Both the position numbers and the translations under genes were made by a program. 64,000 nucleotides of DNA from Pelagibacterium halotolerans B2 (lineage in GTDB: Bacteria; Pseudomonadota; Alphaproteobacteria; Rhizobiales; Devosiaceae), in assembly GCF_000230555.1 (NCBI RefSeq), contig NC_016078.1, positions 1,860,001-1,924,000 on the forward strand. Direction: 5' to 3'. Shown piece after piece: positions 46,046 to 56,123 of this stretch. The notes beneath the pieces are model-generated. The model was given only the letters and a program-made list of their open reading frames with translations. It did no database searches and was not told the DNA's origin. Each line of letters begins with the position of its first letter. The first letter of the stretch is position 1.

Positions 46046-46387
46046 ATGGCTAACCATTCTTCACAGCTCGATCTCATGTTCCGCGCCCTGGCAGATGGCA
46101 ATCGCCGCGCCATGATCGATCGGCTGAGCAAATCGAGTGCCAGCGCCGGAGATTTTTCCGCCCAGCTCGGCATTTCCCTGCCTGCCACCCTCCAGCACAT
46201 TGCCGTGCTTGAACAGGCCGGGCTCGTTGTCACCAAAAAGGAAGGCCGCGTGCGCACTTGCACCCTCGATACCGGTGCGCTGAGCCGGGCCGAACACTGG
46301 ATCAACGAACGCCGCACCTTATGGGGGCGGCGGCTCGATGCCCTAGGAGCCCTTCTCGAAAACGACGTCATAGAGGAAGACGAATGA
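46046..46387 (+). CDS. ArsR-family winged-helix regulator
   Basis: A 113-residue HTH protein. The helix-turn-helix is in the region SASAGDFSAQLGISLPATLQHIAVLEQAGLV, followed by the wing VTKKEGRVRTCTL. No metal-binding cysteine pair is present, so it belongs to the non-metal ArsR group that often controls AHSA1-type genes. It overlaps the next gene by four bases (ATGA), and a dyad covers its promoter. It likely represses its own operon until an unknown ligand binds. Confidence 0.9.
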   Translation: MANHSSQLDLMFRALADGNRRAMIDRLSKSSASAGDFSAQLGISLPATLQHIAVLEQAGLVVTKKEGRVRTCTLDTGALSRAEHWINERRTLWGRRLDALGALLENDVIEEDE

Positions 46388-46848
46388 CCGACCGCAACGT
46401 GGTACACGCCACCTTCACCCTCCAGCGCACCTATCGCGCATCACGGCATAAGGTTTTCGCCGCGTTTTCCGATTTCAAGACCAAGCAGAAATGGTTCGGA
46501 AGCGATGCTCCTGAAGGCGCCGCCGCCAATATGGATTTCCGTGTCGGAGGACGTGAGCACAGCCACGGCGTTGCCGAACAGCACGGCAGCACCCACGCCT
46601 ATCGCTTCGATGCCATCTATCTCGACATCATCGAGAACGAGCGCATCATCTATGCCTATGACATGGACGCCGACGGAAACCACATCTCTGCATCGCTCAC
46701 CACCATCGAGCTGACCGATGCGCCCGAGGGAACTCATCTGAAACTGACCGAACAGGGCGCTTATCTCGACGGCTTCGACGATCCCAAAATCCGTGAAGAC
46801 GGAACCGCCGGCCTTCTGTCCGCACTTGCCAGAATCGTGGAGGATTGA
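46384..46848 (+). CDS. SRPBCC/AHSA1-family protein
   Basis: A 154-residue START-like protein of the Aha1/AHSA1 family with the opening VVHATFTLQRTYRASRHKVFAAFSDFKTKQKWFG and the ending HLKLTEQGAYLDG. These bind a hydrophobic ligand in a helix-grip cavity and commonly pair with an ArsR regulator in one operon, as here. A ligand is not known. The start is set by the ATGA overlap with the ArsR gene. Detoxification or co-chaperone roles are possible but unproven. Confidence 0.9.
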   Translation: MTDRNVVHATFTLQRTYRASRHKVFAAFSDFKTKQKWFGSDAPEGAAANMDFRVGGREHSHGVAEQHGSTHAYRFDAIYLDIIENERIIYAYDMDADGNHISASLTTIELTDAPEGTHLKLTEQGAYLDGFDDPKIREDGTAGLLSALARIVED

Positions 46849-46851
46849 CCG

Positions 46852-47415
46852 ATGGGCAAACTGATCGTCTGGAATATCGCGAGCCTCGACGGCTATTTCG
46901 AAGGCCCCGAGCCCTGGGACCTTTCCCTGCATGAAACCATCTGGGGAGACGAACTCTCTGAATTTTCCGAAACCCAGCTTGCCGATACCGAGGCATTGGT
47001 TTTCGGGCGCCGCACCTATGAAGGCATGGCGTCGTACTGGGCCAACGAAACCGAAACCGGCCCCATCACCGACGCCATGAACGCCCTGCCCAAATATGTC
47101 GTCTCCAACACCCTGACGGCGGCGGACTGGAACAACACCAAAATCGTCAGCGGCGATATCGTCCAGGCGCTACGCGACATAAAGGCCGGATCGGAACGCA
47201 ATCTCTACGTCTTCGGCAGCGCCGATCTGCTGGCGACGCTCCTGCCCGCCGGGCTCGTCGATGAATATCGCCTCGGTCTCGCCCCGCTCCTGCTCGGCCG
47301 CGGCAATCTCTTGTTCAAGCCGTCCGACCTCCGGATCGACCTCGACCTGATCAAGACCCAACCGCTCAAGAATGGCGGAATCGTCATCACCTGCGGATTG
47401 AAAAACGCGCGATAG
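46852..47415 (+). CDS. Dihydrofolate-reductase-like (RibD C-terminal) protein
   Basis: A 187-residue protein of the DHFR/RibD-C fold. Motifs include NIASLDGYFEGPEPWD at the N-terminus, TEALVFGRRTYEGMASYW and the NADPH site LYVFGSADLLATLLPAGLVDEYRL. It probably reduces a pteridine-like or other carbonyl substrate with NADPH; the true substrate is unknown. It starts three bases after the AHSA1 stop, so it is the third gene of the ArsR operon. A strong terminator follows. Confidence 0.88.
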   Translation: MGKLIVWNIASLDGYFEGPEPWDLSLHETIWGDELSEFSETQLADTEALVFGRRTYEGMASYWANETETGPITDAMNALPKYVVSNTLTAADWNNTKIVSGDIVQALRDIKAGSERNLYVFGSADLLATLLPAGLVDEYRLGLAPLLLGRGNLLFKPSDLRIDLDLIKTQPLKNGGIVITCGLKNAR

Positions 47416-47463
47416 CTCACGGCGCGACCGAAATCTGGCCGCTCAACGAGTGGTAGCTCAGAA

Positions 47464-47493
47464 AAAAGGGCCGGCAAAACCGGCCCTTTTTCA
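47464..47493. terminator. Bidirectional terminator
   Basis: AAAAGGGCCGG/CCGGCCCTTTT stem of 11 pairs with a five-base loop (CAAAA), right after the DHFR-like gene. It also lies between that gene and the IS element. Confidence 0.9.
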
Positions 47494-47517
47494 AACTTCA
47501 ACTTCAACTGCGGAAGC

Positions 47518-48486
47518 CTAGATGTGGTGCCTCAACAGGTTGTCCTCGGTCAGGCCGAGGCGACTGATGGGTGGCTTGGAGTTTAGGCTGCCATGGGGTC
47601 TGTGCCAATTGTACATATGGTTCCAGATTGGCAGATGGGCAGCGCGCTGATCGGATGTTTTGTAGGCGCGGGCATAAGCCCATTCCCTGATTGCGGTCTG
47701 GATGAATCGTTCGGCCTTGCCATTGGTTTGGGGCGTATAGGGCTTGGTGCGGATGTGTGTGAGGCCCAATTGGCGGCAGGCATCGCGGAAGGCGCGGGAC
47801 TGGTAGCATGGCCCGTTGTCGGTCATCACCCGCTCGACGGTGACCCCCAAGAGTCGGTACCAGGCGAGGGCGGCCTTGAGATGGGCGACGGCACTGACGG
47901 CCTTTTCGTCAGGGTGGATCTGGGTAAATGACAGCCGTGAATGGTCGTCGATAGCGACATGGACGAACTCCCAGCCGGGCGCAGTGCCGTTTCCGCGCTG
48001 GCTGCTCTGCCGGCGCCGGTCACCGGTGATGCGGTGACCGCTCCGATTGAATTTGCCCAACTTCTTGATGTCTATATGGATCATCTCGCCGGGACGCTTG
48101 CGTTCATAGCGACGCACCGGCTCGGCCGGGTCGATGTCTCTTAGCCGCGAAAGGCCGGCCCGCTTGAGCACTCTGCTGACCGTGGCCGGCGATACGCCAA
48201 CCTCCATGGCGATATGGTTGCCGGTCCACCGTAGACGCCGCAGCGCGATGACGCGCGCGATGGTTGTTTGCGGGACAGGGCAATGTAGCCGGTGGGGCCG
48301 CGACGAACGGTCGGTCATGCCCGCTCGGCCCTCTGATGTGTAGCGCTCTACCCAGCGCGCCACGATTTTTGGCGATACACCGTAGCTCCGCGCTGCCTGG
48401 GCTTTGGAAAGACCGCCTTCGATGACGCAAAGCGCCATCTCCTCTCGACGCAGCGGCGTCAGACGGGCATTCTTGTGGATGTTCAT
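47518..48486 (-). CDS. IS481-family transposase
   Basis: A 322-residue transposase. An N-terminal helix-turn-helix (KAQAARSYGVSPKIVARWVERY) is followed by a DDE catalytic domain with VAIDDHSRLSF, VMTDNGPCYQS and TNGKAERFIQ, the IS481 D-D-E pattern. ATG 48486 is the natural start. Its TAG stop (47518-47520) lies outside the inverted repeat, in the duplicated target CCTAGA. The reading frame is intact, so the element could be active. Confidence 0.93.
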   Translation of the reverse strand: MNIHKNARLTPLRREEMALCVIEGGLSKAQAARSYGVSPKIVARWVERYTSEGRAGMTDRSSRPHRLHCPVPQTTIARVIALRRLRWTGNHIAMEVGVSPATVSRVLKRAGLSRLRDIDPAEPVRRYERKRPGEMIHIDIKKLGKFNRSGHRITGDRRRQSSQRGNGTAPGWEFVHVAIDDHSRLSFTQIHPDEKAVSAVAHLKAALAWYRLLGVTVERVMTDNGPCYQSRAFRDACRQLGLTHIRTKPYTPQTNGKAERFIQTAIREWAYARAYKTSDQRAAHLPIWNHMYNWHRPHGSLNSKPPISRLGLTEDNLLRHHI

Positions 48487-48569
48487 TCGGACCCTCCGGT
48501 GAGTGCTGAAGCTTGGTAACTCCAGTCTCCCCGTTCCGGTCCGAATGGACAACCTATTGAGAGCTCACA
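47523..48569. mobile_element. IS481-family insertion sequence with 6-bp target duplication
   Basis: 1047 bp. The left end begins TGTGGTGC and the right end, read inward, TGTGAGCT; both share CTCAA-N-AGGTTGTCC just inside. The flanks are CCTAGA on both sides (47517-47522 and 48570-48575), a 6-bp target duplication that fits the NCTAGN site known for IS481 of Bordetella. One transposase gene fills the element. The right flank is the CTAGAG edge of a family A repeat. Confidence 0.9.
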
Positions 48570-48570
48570 C

Positions 48571-48673
48571 CTAGAGCGTGTCCAGCAAAAGTGGAAACGG
48601 TTTTGCGGTTCGGACACGCGACAAAACAAAGGCTTAGAGCCAAGGATTTGATTCAATCAAATCCTGAACGGCT

Positions 48674-48676
<3 letters not shown>
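48571..48676. repeat. Dispersed repeat family A, copy interrupted at its edge by the IS
   Basis: CTAGAGCGTGTCCAGCAAAAG, GTGGAAACGGTTTTGCGGTT, CGGACACGCGACAAAACAAAGG and a terminal hairpin GAGCCAAGGATTTGATT/AATCAAATCC...GGCTC. It parallels 45838-45965 with a shorter centre. Its right end GGCTCTAG supplies the TAG stop of ilvC (48674-48676). Confidence 0.85.
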
Positions 48677-50360
<1,684 letters not shown>

Positions 50361-50440
50361 GCGTGACTCGCTCTCTGTTCTCGATTATCATGGCCGGAAA
50401 GCCTTGCTCCAAGGGAGCAGACACCGCCTCCGAGCGAGGC

Positions 50441-50454
50441 GTACCGTACGGTAC
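50441..50454. promoter_or_regulatory. Perfect palindrome, likely TetR operator
   Basis: GTACCGTACGGTAC is a 14-bp perfect palindrome, of the size and symmetry of TetR-family operators, placed upstream of the TetR gene start (50360). An adjacent TACGG extends partial symmetry on one side. Binding is inferred. Confidence 0.55.
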
Positions 50455-50589
50455 GGTTCGGCAATTTTCAAGAGCGATTTTACCGCGATTTCACACTCGG
50501 GCCTGAAACCATGAACCGCCGCCTCTTCCAAGGCGACGGCCATATTTCATCGGGCTTTGGCCGCGCCATGAGGCGCGGCTACCGGCAGA

Positions 50590-52467
50590 TCAGGGGACAA
50601 TAACGGTCAGTTCGCCGTCGGCCGCCTCAACCTCCAGGCCATTGCCTTGTGCGTCGGTCACAGAAGCGAACGCGCCGGTGATCGACCCTGCCCGCAAAAT
50701 CGAGACCGTGCTGCCGGCTTCGGCGTCCGCCAGATCGACCACCAGCGCGCCACCTTCGATTTCGACGTCACCGGCGATATCGAGGCCGCGCGCGGAAATC
50801 TCCAGCACGCCGCCGCTCACCAGCAGGTCACCCTGCCCCAGTGCCGTGGTCGTTGCAGCCACCAGCGTACCCTCTTGCAGGCGCGTGCCACCTTCGTAGG
50901 AATTATAACCGCGCAGCGTCAGCGTGCCCGAACCGGCCTTGGTCAGCATGCCGGGGCCGGAAATGTCGTGCACCCAGATATCTTCCGCGTGCATTTCGCC
51001 CAAATCCGCATCCATGGTCACCGAAACGTCGCCCGGAAAGGCTCCATAGCCACCAGCCGCGGCCACAAGATCGATTCGCCCCCAGCCATTGGTTTCATCG
51101 AGCACCGGATAGCCGCTGGGCACGCCGGTGGTGTAGAGCACCACGCGGCGCTGTTCGGCGGTCAGATAGGGCTGGCGTGTTTCGAGCAGCACCTCAGCGC
51201 CCATCGGCACGACCATCTCCTGCCCCATATCCGCTGCGTCCTGCGGCAGGCCATAATGGGTCCGCAAGCGATAGAGCGCAGCGTTGGCGGCATCATTGGC
51301 CCAGCGGTCTCCCGGCTGGTCCTCGGCAACGGCGGCAATCGTTGTGTCCTCGCCCACATTGGCCGCCATCACGGCCTGCATGTTCTCGAACGCCGCCTCT
51401 TTGAGTTCGGCGTGCTCGGGGTCGGAAAGCAGCGCGCTCGCCATGGCCATCGACATGGTGCGTCCTCCCATCACATCGAGCGGCGAGTGCATGCCGGTCA
51501 CGATACGATTTTCGCCCAACTCGGACGCACGGGTCAAAAGCTCTTCGTAGCGCTGCGGCAGCGCATAGGCATAGGCGATGGCCGCGAGATAGCCCGCATT
51601 GGCGTGCCCGGAAGGATAGCCGCCATCCTTGTGCCGGCCGCGTGTTTCGCGCGCGCTGAGCAGCGCCGGGATCACCTCGACATTGCTGTCATAGCGCTCA
51701 AAGCTGTTGGGTCCGATAACATCGGTGCCTGTTTCCACCACCTGCCCGGTATCGCTCATGCGCCACGGGCGCGGCGAGGCGTAGAAATATTTCGAGGGAG
51801 ACGTCGTGCCCTCCGGTCCACGCATCATGGCCATGAAAGCCACGAAATCGAGCATGGTTTCCCCGCCCGTTCCCGCTTCGGTGCCATGATCGTCTTCCTT
51901 GACCGGCAGCACCATATTGGGATCGAACGTGCCCAGTGTGTGATTGATCGTCGTGAAAGCCTGCGCTTCGGCGGCGTAGATATTGGCCAGCACCGGTCCC
52001 ATGCCGCTGATAACCGAAAAGCCCTGCGAACGGCGATCGTCCAGATAGGCCTCCAGCGCCTCCTGATCGTCGCGCGCGCTGCCGGTCACCGAGAGAACAT
52101 AGTCCATGTTGGCCGCCCACACGGCCGGATCGACAATTTCGACATTGGAATAGTCGAGAGCGCCGTCCCCGTTTGCACCACCCGAGCGCCAGGTTTCGTC
52201 GCCCAGGTTCCAGACTTCGTCAAAGCCGCGATGCAGCTCGAGAACCGGGTTTTCCGCGCGGTCATAGCGATTGATTTCGGCCCCGTCGGCGCCGATGCCC
52301 GCCTGATGCGTATAGTTTTCGACCACGGGCAGCGGATAGGCGACATCGGGCAGCGGCACTGTAAATTCCCCGACACCAAGCGGTGCGGCGAGCGCCGTGC
52401 CGGCCAGCAGGGAGAACACCAGCGCACCCGACAGGCGGCCGGGAATTGTGGAGGATTTGCGGATCAT
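50590..52467 (-). CDS. Secreted PAP2-type acid phosphatase with autotransporter-like repeat
   Basis: A 625-residue exported protein (Sec signal MIRKSS..., cleavage after ALA 27). The class A acid phosphatase (PAP2) triad is intact: K226-X6-R233-P234, PSGH at 285-288, and R321 with H327 and D331. After about residue 400 the sequence loses the phosphatase pattern. A passenger-associated beta-strand repeat (GPGMLTKAGSGTLTLRGYNS) appears near residues 510-545. No beta-barrel domain follows, so it is probably not a true autotransporter. ATG 52467 has GGAG upstream. It may be a periplasmic or surface phosphatase with a beta-helical C-terminal part. Confidence 0.85.
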   Translation of the reverse strand: MIRKSSTIPGRLSGALVFSLLAGTALAAPLGVGEFTVPLPDVAYPLPVVENYTHQAGIGADGAEINRYDRAENPVLELHRGFDEVWNLGDETWRSGGANGDGALDYSNVEIVDPAVWAANMDYVLSVTGSARDDQEALEAYLDDRRSQGFSVISGMGPVLANIYAAEAQAFTTINHTLGTFDPNMVLPVKEDDHGTEAGTGGETMLDFVAFMAMMRGPEGTTSPSKYFYASPRPWRMSDTGQVVETGTDVIGPNSFERYDSNVEVIPALLSARETRGRHKDGGYPSGHANAGYLAAIAYAYALPQRYEELLTRASELGENRIVTGMHSPLDVMGGRTMSMAMASALLSDPEHAELKEAAFENMQAVMAANVGEDTTIAAVAEDQPGDRWANDAANAALYRLRTHYGLPQDAADMGQEMVVPMGAEVLLETRQPYLTAEQRRVVLYTTGVPSGYPVLDETNGWGRIDLVAAAGGYGAFPGDVSVTMDADLGEMHAEDIWVHDISGPGMLTKAGSGTLTLRGYNSYEGGTRLQEGTLVAATTTALGQGDLLVSGGVLEISARGLDIAGDVEIEGGALVVDLADAEAGSTVSILRAGSITGAFASVTDAQGNGLEVEAADGELTVIVP

Positions 52468-52635
52468 GAAAATGGCTCCAGTATGAACAATGGAGCTGCC
52501 CTTTAGGGTGGTCCAATGACACCGCGGTGACACTTTCCACAAACTTGATCACGCCGAACCGAAACGATTTGCAATCACCACAATTTGGGCCAAACATCGC
52601 CCCACGCTGCTCTCTCCAAACGCGAACGAGGCCCC

Positions 52636-53052
52636 ATGATGCGACCGACTATCCTTAAAATTCTTGCCTTTGCGGCACTTTTTGCATCTCCCGCCATGGC
52701 CCAGGAGGCCGAGGGCATGACCTCTGCTCCCATGATCGGCGCTTCTCTCACCGAAAAGTTCTGGGTGCAGTCCGAACAAGATGCCGGCCTGCCCGGCTCA
52801 ATGGTTGTGTTCCTGTCCGAGGGCACAATGCTTCAGGACTCATGCTGGGAAACCTATCGCCTCTCCAACTGGCAGATGACCGGCGAGGAATCTTTAAGCT
52901 GGCAAGAGGACACCATGACCATTGAGGCCGACATCGTCGAACTCAACGAGGCCGAACTTGTTCTGGCCCTGCATCTTGTCGGCGGCGAAATTGTCGAAAA
53001 GCGCTATGCGGCCTCCCCCGTCCCGTACGTTTGCCCCGACATGCCGCGCTAG
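52636..53052 (+). CDS. Small exported protein of unknown function
   Basis: A 138-residue precursor with a Sec signal (MMRPTILKILAFAALFASPAMA). The mature part has two cysteines (QDSCWETY and PYVCPDMPR) and is acidic, with no family I recognise. GAGG precedes ATG 52636. It is convergent with the next gene, and the two stop codons share CTAG (53049-53052). No lipobox is seen, so it is probably periplasmic. The role of its neighbours is not clear. Confidence 0.75.
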   Translation: MMRPTILKILAFAALFASPAMAQEAEGMTSAPMIGASLTEKFWVQSEQDAGLPGSMVVFLSEGTMLQDSCWETYRLSNWQMTGEESLSWQEDTMTIEADIVELNEAELVLALHLVGGEIVEKRYAASPVPYVCPDMPR

Positions 53053-53570
53053 TTGGAGAAGTCGCAGATATATTGCGGTTCACCGCCAAACGTGCCGTAA
53101 ACCGCGCTTGCTCCTACCAGATTGTCGGGATCGGCCTGCATGATGGCCTCGGACTGCGCGGCAAGCGGCCCCATCGCGGCATCGAGCTCCTCCTGATCGG
53201 GCACGAACACAACGCCGATGGAACTGTAGCCATTGTCTATGCCGGCGATCACCGAGATCGCCGCAACCTCGTGTTCCATCCAGGTGCCCGCTACCGGTAC
53301 GCGCAATTCCCGATGGTCCTCGCGCACCGCGATCTGCGCGTCGGAAAAATACCGGCCCGCATCTGCGGGCACGATGATCGTGCCATCGGCCACCAATTGT
53401 TCCCAGAACACCCCAAGATCGCTCGAAATCTCGCACCCCCGTTCCAGCCCGGCAAGGAACGTGTCCATCTCGTAGCGGGATGGTGTGTCCGGCCCCAAAC
53501 CTACCACCGAGAGCGTGGACAGGGCCGTGCCCATCAGAAAATCGCCCGTCGTCTCCAGCCAATCGAGCAT
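53049..53570 (-). CDS. Hypothetical protein
   Basis: A 173-residue protein that I do not recognise. It starts MLDWLETTGDFLMGTALSTLSVVGLGPDTPSRYEMD; a moderately hydrophobic stretch near 14-27 could be a signal anchor. Downstream it has AGLERGCEISSDLG, GRYFSDAQIAVREDHREL and a Cys near the C-terminus (QYICDFSN). GGGAAG sits seven bases before ATG 53570. It overlaps the convergent gene by four bases at the shared stop sequence CTAG. Confidence 0.65.
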   Translation of the reverse strand: MLDWLETTGDFLMGTALSTLSVVGLGPDTPSRYEMDTFLAGLERGCEISSDLGVFWEQLVADGTIIVPADAGRYFSDAQIAVREDHRELRVPVAGTWMEHEVAAISVIAGIDNGYSSIGVVFVPDQEELDAAMGPLAAQSEAIMQADPDNLVGASAVYGTFGGEPQYICDFSN

Positions 53571-53634
53571 CGCACTTCCCTTTGCGCCCAACCCTGCTCT
53601 GGCTTTAGGCAGCGAGCATGGCCAAATGGCGGCA

Positions 53635-53666
53635 ACAAAAAAAGGGCCGCCCTTATGGACGGCCCT
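53635..53666 (-). terminator. Rho-independent terminator
   Basis: AGGGCCG/CGGCCCT stem, followed on the minus strand by TTTTTTTGTT. It ends the FMN reductase gene at 53691-54299. Confidence 0.85.
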
Positions 53667-53690
53667 CGTCAACTCTGCGGCTTGTCGAGC

Positions 53691-54299
53691 TTATTCGGCG
53701 GCGATGGCTTCGATCTTGCCGTCGCGGGCAGCCTTGGTGGCACCGGCCCACCAGGCAAGGTTGTCGAACAGGTCCTTAAGGCTCGGCCCGATGGCCGGCT
53801 CGATGGCTTCCATCGGCTCGTTCTTGCCGCCGCCCCAGACGGTGAAGAATTCCGAACCGCCGATGTGTACGCCGTGACGCACGGGCACCATCTGAAGTTC
53901 GATGTTGATCAGGCGAAGCTGTTCGATTGCGCGCGCGGCACCGACCGAACCGTAGCCCACATACGCCGCCGGCTTCTTGGTCCATTCGACATAGGCCTGG
54001 TCGAGGGCGTTCTTGAGCGCTGCGGTGATCGAGCGGTTGTATTCGGCAACCAGAAAGATGTAGCCGTCGAACTCGCCGACCTTTTTCTGCCAGGCAATGG
54101 CCTTGGGGTCCTGGCTGGGCGCCCACATGTTGGAGGCCACTTCGTCAAAGAAGGGCAGATCGAAATCGCGCAGGTCGACCAGCTCGACGTCGAATTCGGT
54201 GCGTTCCTTCGCCTTGGCGAGCAGCCACTGGGCCGGCTTGTCGGCAAAGCGCGTTGCGCGGGTTGAGGAAATGATGATTGCGATTTTTGGCTTGGACAT
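53691..54299 (-). CDS. NADPH-dependent FMN reductase-type flavoprotein
   Basis: A 202-residue flavodoxin-fold protein. The family opening IAIIISSTRATRFADKPAQWL is at the N-terminus. EYNRSITAALKNALDQAYVEW near residue 85 holds the FMN-phosphate loop and the dimer contact. Such proteins reduce quinones, azo dyes or chromate with NAD(P)H. ATG 54299 is the natural start. Upstream of the promoter region are dyads of a TAGGCA type (54368-54406), so an HxlR- or MarR-like regulator may control it. Confidence 0.9.
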   Translation of the reverse strand: MSKPKIAIIISSTRATRFADKPAQWLLAKAKERTEFDVELVDLRDFDLPFFDEVASNMWAPSQDPKAIAWQKKVGEFDGYIFLVAEYNRSITAALKNALDQAYVEWTKKPAAYVGYGSVGAARAIEQLRLINIELQMVPVRHGVHIGGSEFFTVWGGGKNEPMEAIEPAIGPSLKDLFDNLAWWAGATKAARDGKIEAIAAE

Positions 54300-54367
54300 G
54301 ATGATTCCCTACGTGGTTACGAACAGTAAGTAGGGCTGCATATGTGACTTTTGGCATCGCGCTCAAG

Positions 54368-54406
54368 TAGGCACACGCCTGTTAGCTAGGCATATACGCC
54401 TGCCTA
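54368..54406. promoter_or_regulatory. Possible operator repeats before the FMN reductase gene
   Basis: TAGGCACACGCCTG and TAGGCATATACGCCTG are near-direct repeats, and the second extends to the dyad TAGGCA-N8-TGCCTA (54387-54406). They lie about 70-110 bases before the FMN reductase start. Symmetry and tandem layout suggest regulator binding. No regulator gene is adjacent. Confidence 0.45.
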
Positions 54407-54544
54407 TGGGATATCTCCCGAAAGCTCAACTCATTGAAATAAAATGGAATTTTTAGTCCGTTTCCGACGATTTCCTGTCGTTCGGTGATATCGAACAAAC
54501 AAACAACGGGGTTGAAACGACAAAAATACTGACCTGTTCCGATC

Positions 54545-55288
54545 CTACCGGCCCAGGACGCCCAGATATTTCCGCACAGCCTCGGCAAATCCCGAAATCA
54601 GCGCGTCGGCGGTGATTCCGTGGCCGATCGAGACCTCGTCGACAAACGGCACTGTGGATTGGAACGCAGGCAGGTTGGCCAGTGTCAAGTCATGCCCGGC
54701 ATTGATTCCCAGCCCCAGCGCATGGGCCGCATGCGCCGTTTCCGCAAGATCGGCCAGCGCGGAAACCGCGGCCTCGCTGTTATCGTAGCACGCGCCATAT
54801 GGCCCGGTGTAGAGCTCTACCCGGTCGGCGCCCGCCGCCTTGGCCGCCTCCAGTGCCGCTCCGCTGGCATCGGGGTCGCAGAACATCGCCACCCGCCGCC
54901 CCGGCGTTGCGAGTTGGGCCACAACATCGCTCAGCAATGCTTTGTGTGCCACAAAATCCCATCCATGGTCGGACGTCGCCTGTTCAGGGGCATCGGGCAC
55001 CAGCGTGACCTGATGGGGATTGGCCGCCGCCACCAGTTCGAGAAACGCCTGTGTGGGATAGCCCTCGATATTGAGTTCGGCCTGCGGATATTCGGCGCGC
55101 AACAGATTGACCAGGTCGAAAACGTCAGAACGCCTGATATGGCGTTCATCGGGCCGCGGATGGACGGTCACTCCAACCGCTCCCGCATCGAGCACGATAC
55201 GCGCCATTCCCGTAACGCTCGGCCAGGGCAGGTTCCGGCGATTGCGCAACTGCGCCACGGCATTGAGATTGACGGAAAGCTTTGTCAT
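54545..55288 (-). CDS. pdxJ: Pyridoxine 5'-phosphate synthase
   Basis: A 247-residue PdxJ that condenses 1-deoxyxylulose 5-phosphate with 3-amino-2-oxopropyl phosphate in vitamin B6 synthesis. Motifs: [15 protein letters not shown] at the N-terminus (catalytic Asn/Arg region), [41 protein letters not shown] and [11 protein letters not shown] 55288. A monocistronic gene between the FMN reductase and ilvH; no partner pathway gene is adjacent. Length and all motifs agree with the family. Confidence 0.96.
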   Translation of the reverse strand: MTKLSVNLNAVAQLRNRRNLPWPSVTGMARIVLDAGAVGVTVHPRPDERHIRRSDVFDLVNLLRAEYPQAELNIEGYPTQAFLELVAAANPHQVTLVPDAPEQATSDHGWDFVAHKALLSDVVAQLATPGRRVAMFCDPDASGAALEAAKAAGADRVELYTGPYGACYDNSEAAVSALADLAETAHAAHALGLGINAGHDLTLANLPAFQSTVPFVDEVSIGHGITADALISGFAEAVRKYLGVLGR

Positions 55289-55410
55289 GGCGGCAGTCTG
55301 GAAAAGTAAGGACCGTACGAAGTGTACGGCCCTCGTCTATCGCGAAATGAGGTTCGCGCAAACCTCAACTTTCGGAGCGCGGTCAGGTCGGGACCGATTG
55401 TGCTCCGCGC

Positions 55411-55965
55411 CTACATGCCCTCGGGCCCGCGCGTGATCGCAACGAGCCCGGTGCGCACCACCTCCACAAGCCCCAGCGGTGTCATCAGCGTGATGAACTG
55501 GTCGATCTTGCCCGGCTTGCCGGTGATCTCGAACACGAAGCTCTCGGTCGAGGCGTCGACCACCTGCGCCCGGAACGCATCGGCCAGCCGCAGCGTTTCC
55601 ACCCGGTTCTCGCCCCGGCCCGCGACCTTGAGCAGAGCCAGCTCACGCTCCAGCGATTCCCCTTCCGCCGTCAGATCGTGCACCTTGTGCACCGGCACCA
55701 GCCGTTCGAGCTGCAGCTTGATCTGCGCCAGAACTTTGGGCGTTGCAACGGTGACGATGGTGATGCGCGAGCGATGCTTGTCATGCTCGGTTTCGCTGAC
55801 CGTCAGCGAGTCGATATTGTATCCGCGCGCCGAAAACAGCCCCACGACACGGGCGAGAACCCCCGGTTCGTTGTCGACAAGAACCGTCAGCGTGTGGCGT
55901 TCGGTAGCCTGGGTTTCGGTGGTCAGGAAATAGGCCGAACCCGTCGGTTTCAGATGTGCGTTCAT
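55411..55965 (-). CDS. ilvH: Acetolactate synthase small (regulatory) subunit
   Basis: A 184-residue regulatory subunit with N-terminal ACT domain: TLTVLVDNEPGVLARVVGLFSARGYNIDSLTV, then ITIVTVATPKVLAQI and a C-terminal ALS_ss_C domain. It confers valine feedback inhibition on the large subunit. GAGGAA precedes ATG 55965. Downstream of ilvI on the same strand, separated by a 160-bp gap that contains a family B repeat, so the pair is probably one operon with the repeat inside. Confidence 0.95.
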   Translation of the reverse strand: MNAHLKPTGSAYFLTTETQATERHTLTVLVDNEPGVLARVVGLFSARGYNIDSLTVSETEHDKHRSRITIVTVATPKVLAQIKLQLERLVPVHKVHDLTAEGESLERELALLKVAGRGENRVETLRLADAFRAQVVDASTESFVFEITGKPGKIDQFITLMTPLGLVEVVRTGLVAITRGPEGM

Positions 55966-56032
55966 AATGGTTCCTCGTGAGCGTGCTAGGCGAGTGGCAA
56001 TTCGCTTCGCCGAGTCGGCTGGCGTGGTCTTC

Positions 56033-56081
56033 GAGAACCGGAGCGGAGCGTACAGCAAAGTACGTGAGCACCGGAAGCGCA
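56033..56081. repeat. Dispersed repeat family B, copy 2, inside the ilvIH operon
   Basis: GAGAACCGGAGCGGAGCGTA and TACGTGAGCACCGGAAGCGC around CAGCAAAG. It matches 8509-8557 almost base for base. If ilvI and ilvH form an operon this unit is transcribed between them. Confidence 0.8.
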
Positions 56082-56123
56082 GAAGATCGCGCCAGACGGC
56101 CGGCGGAGTAGAGTTGCCGCCGC

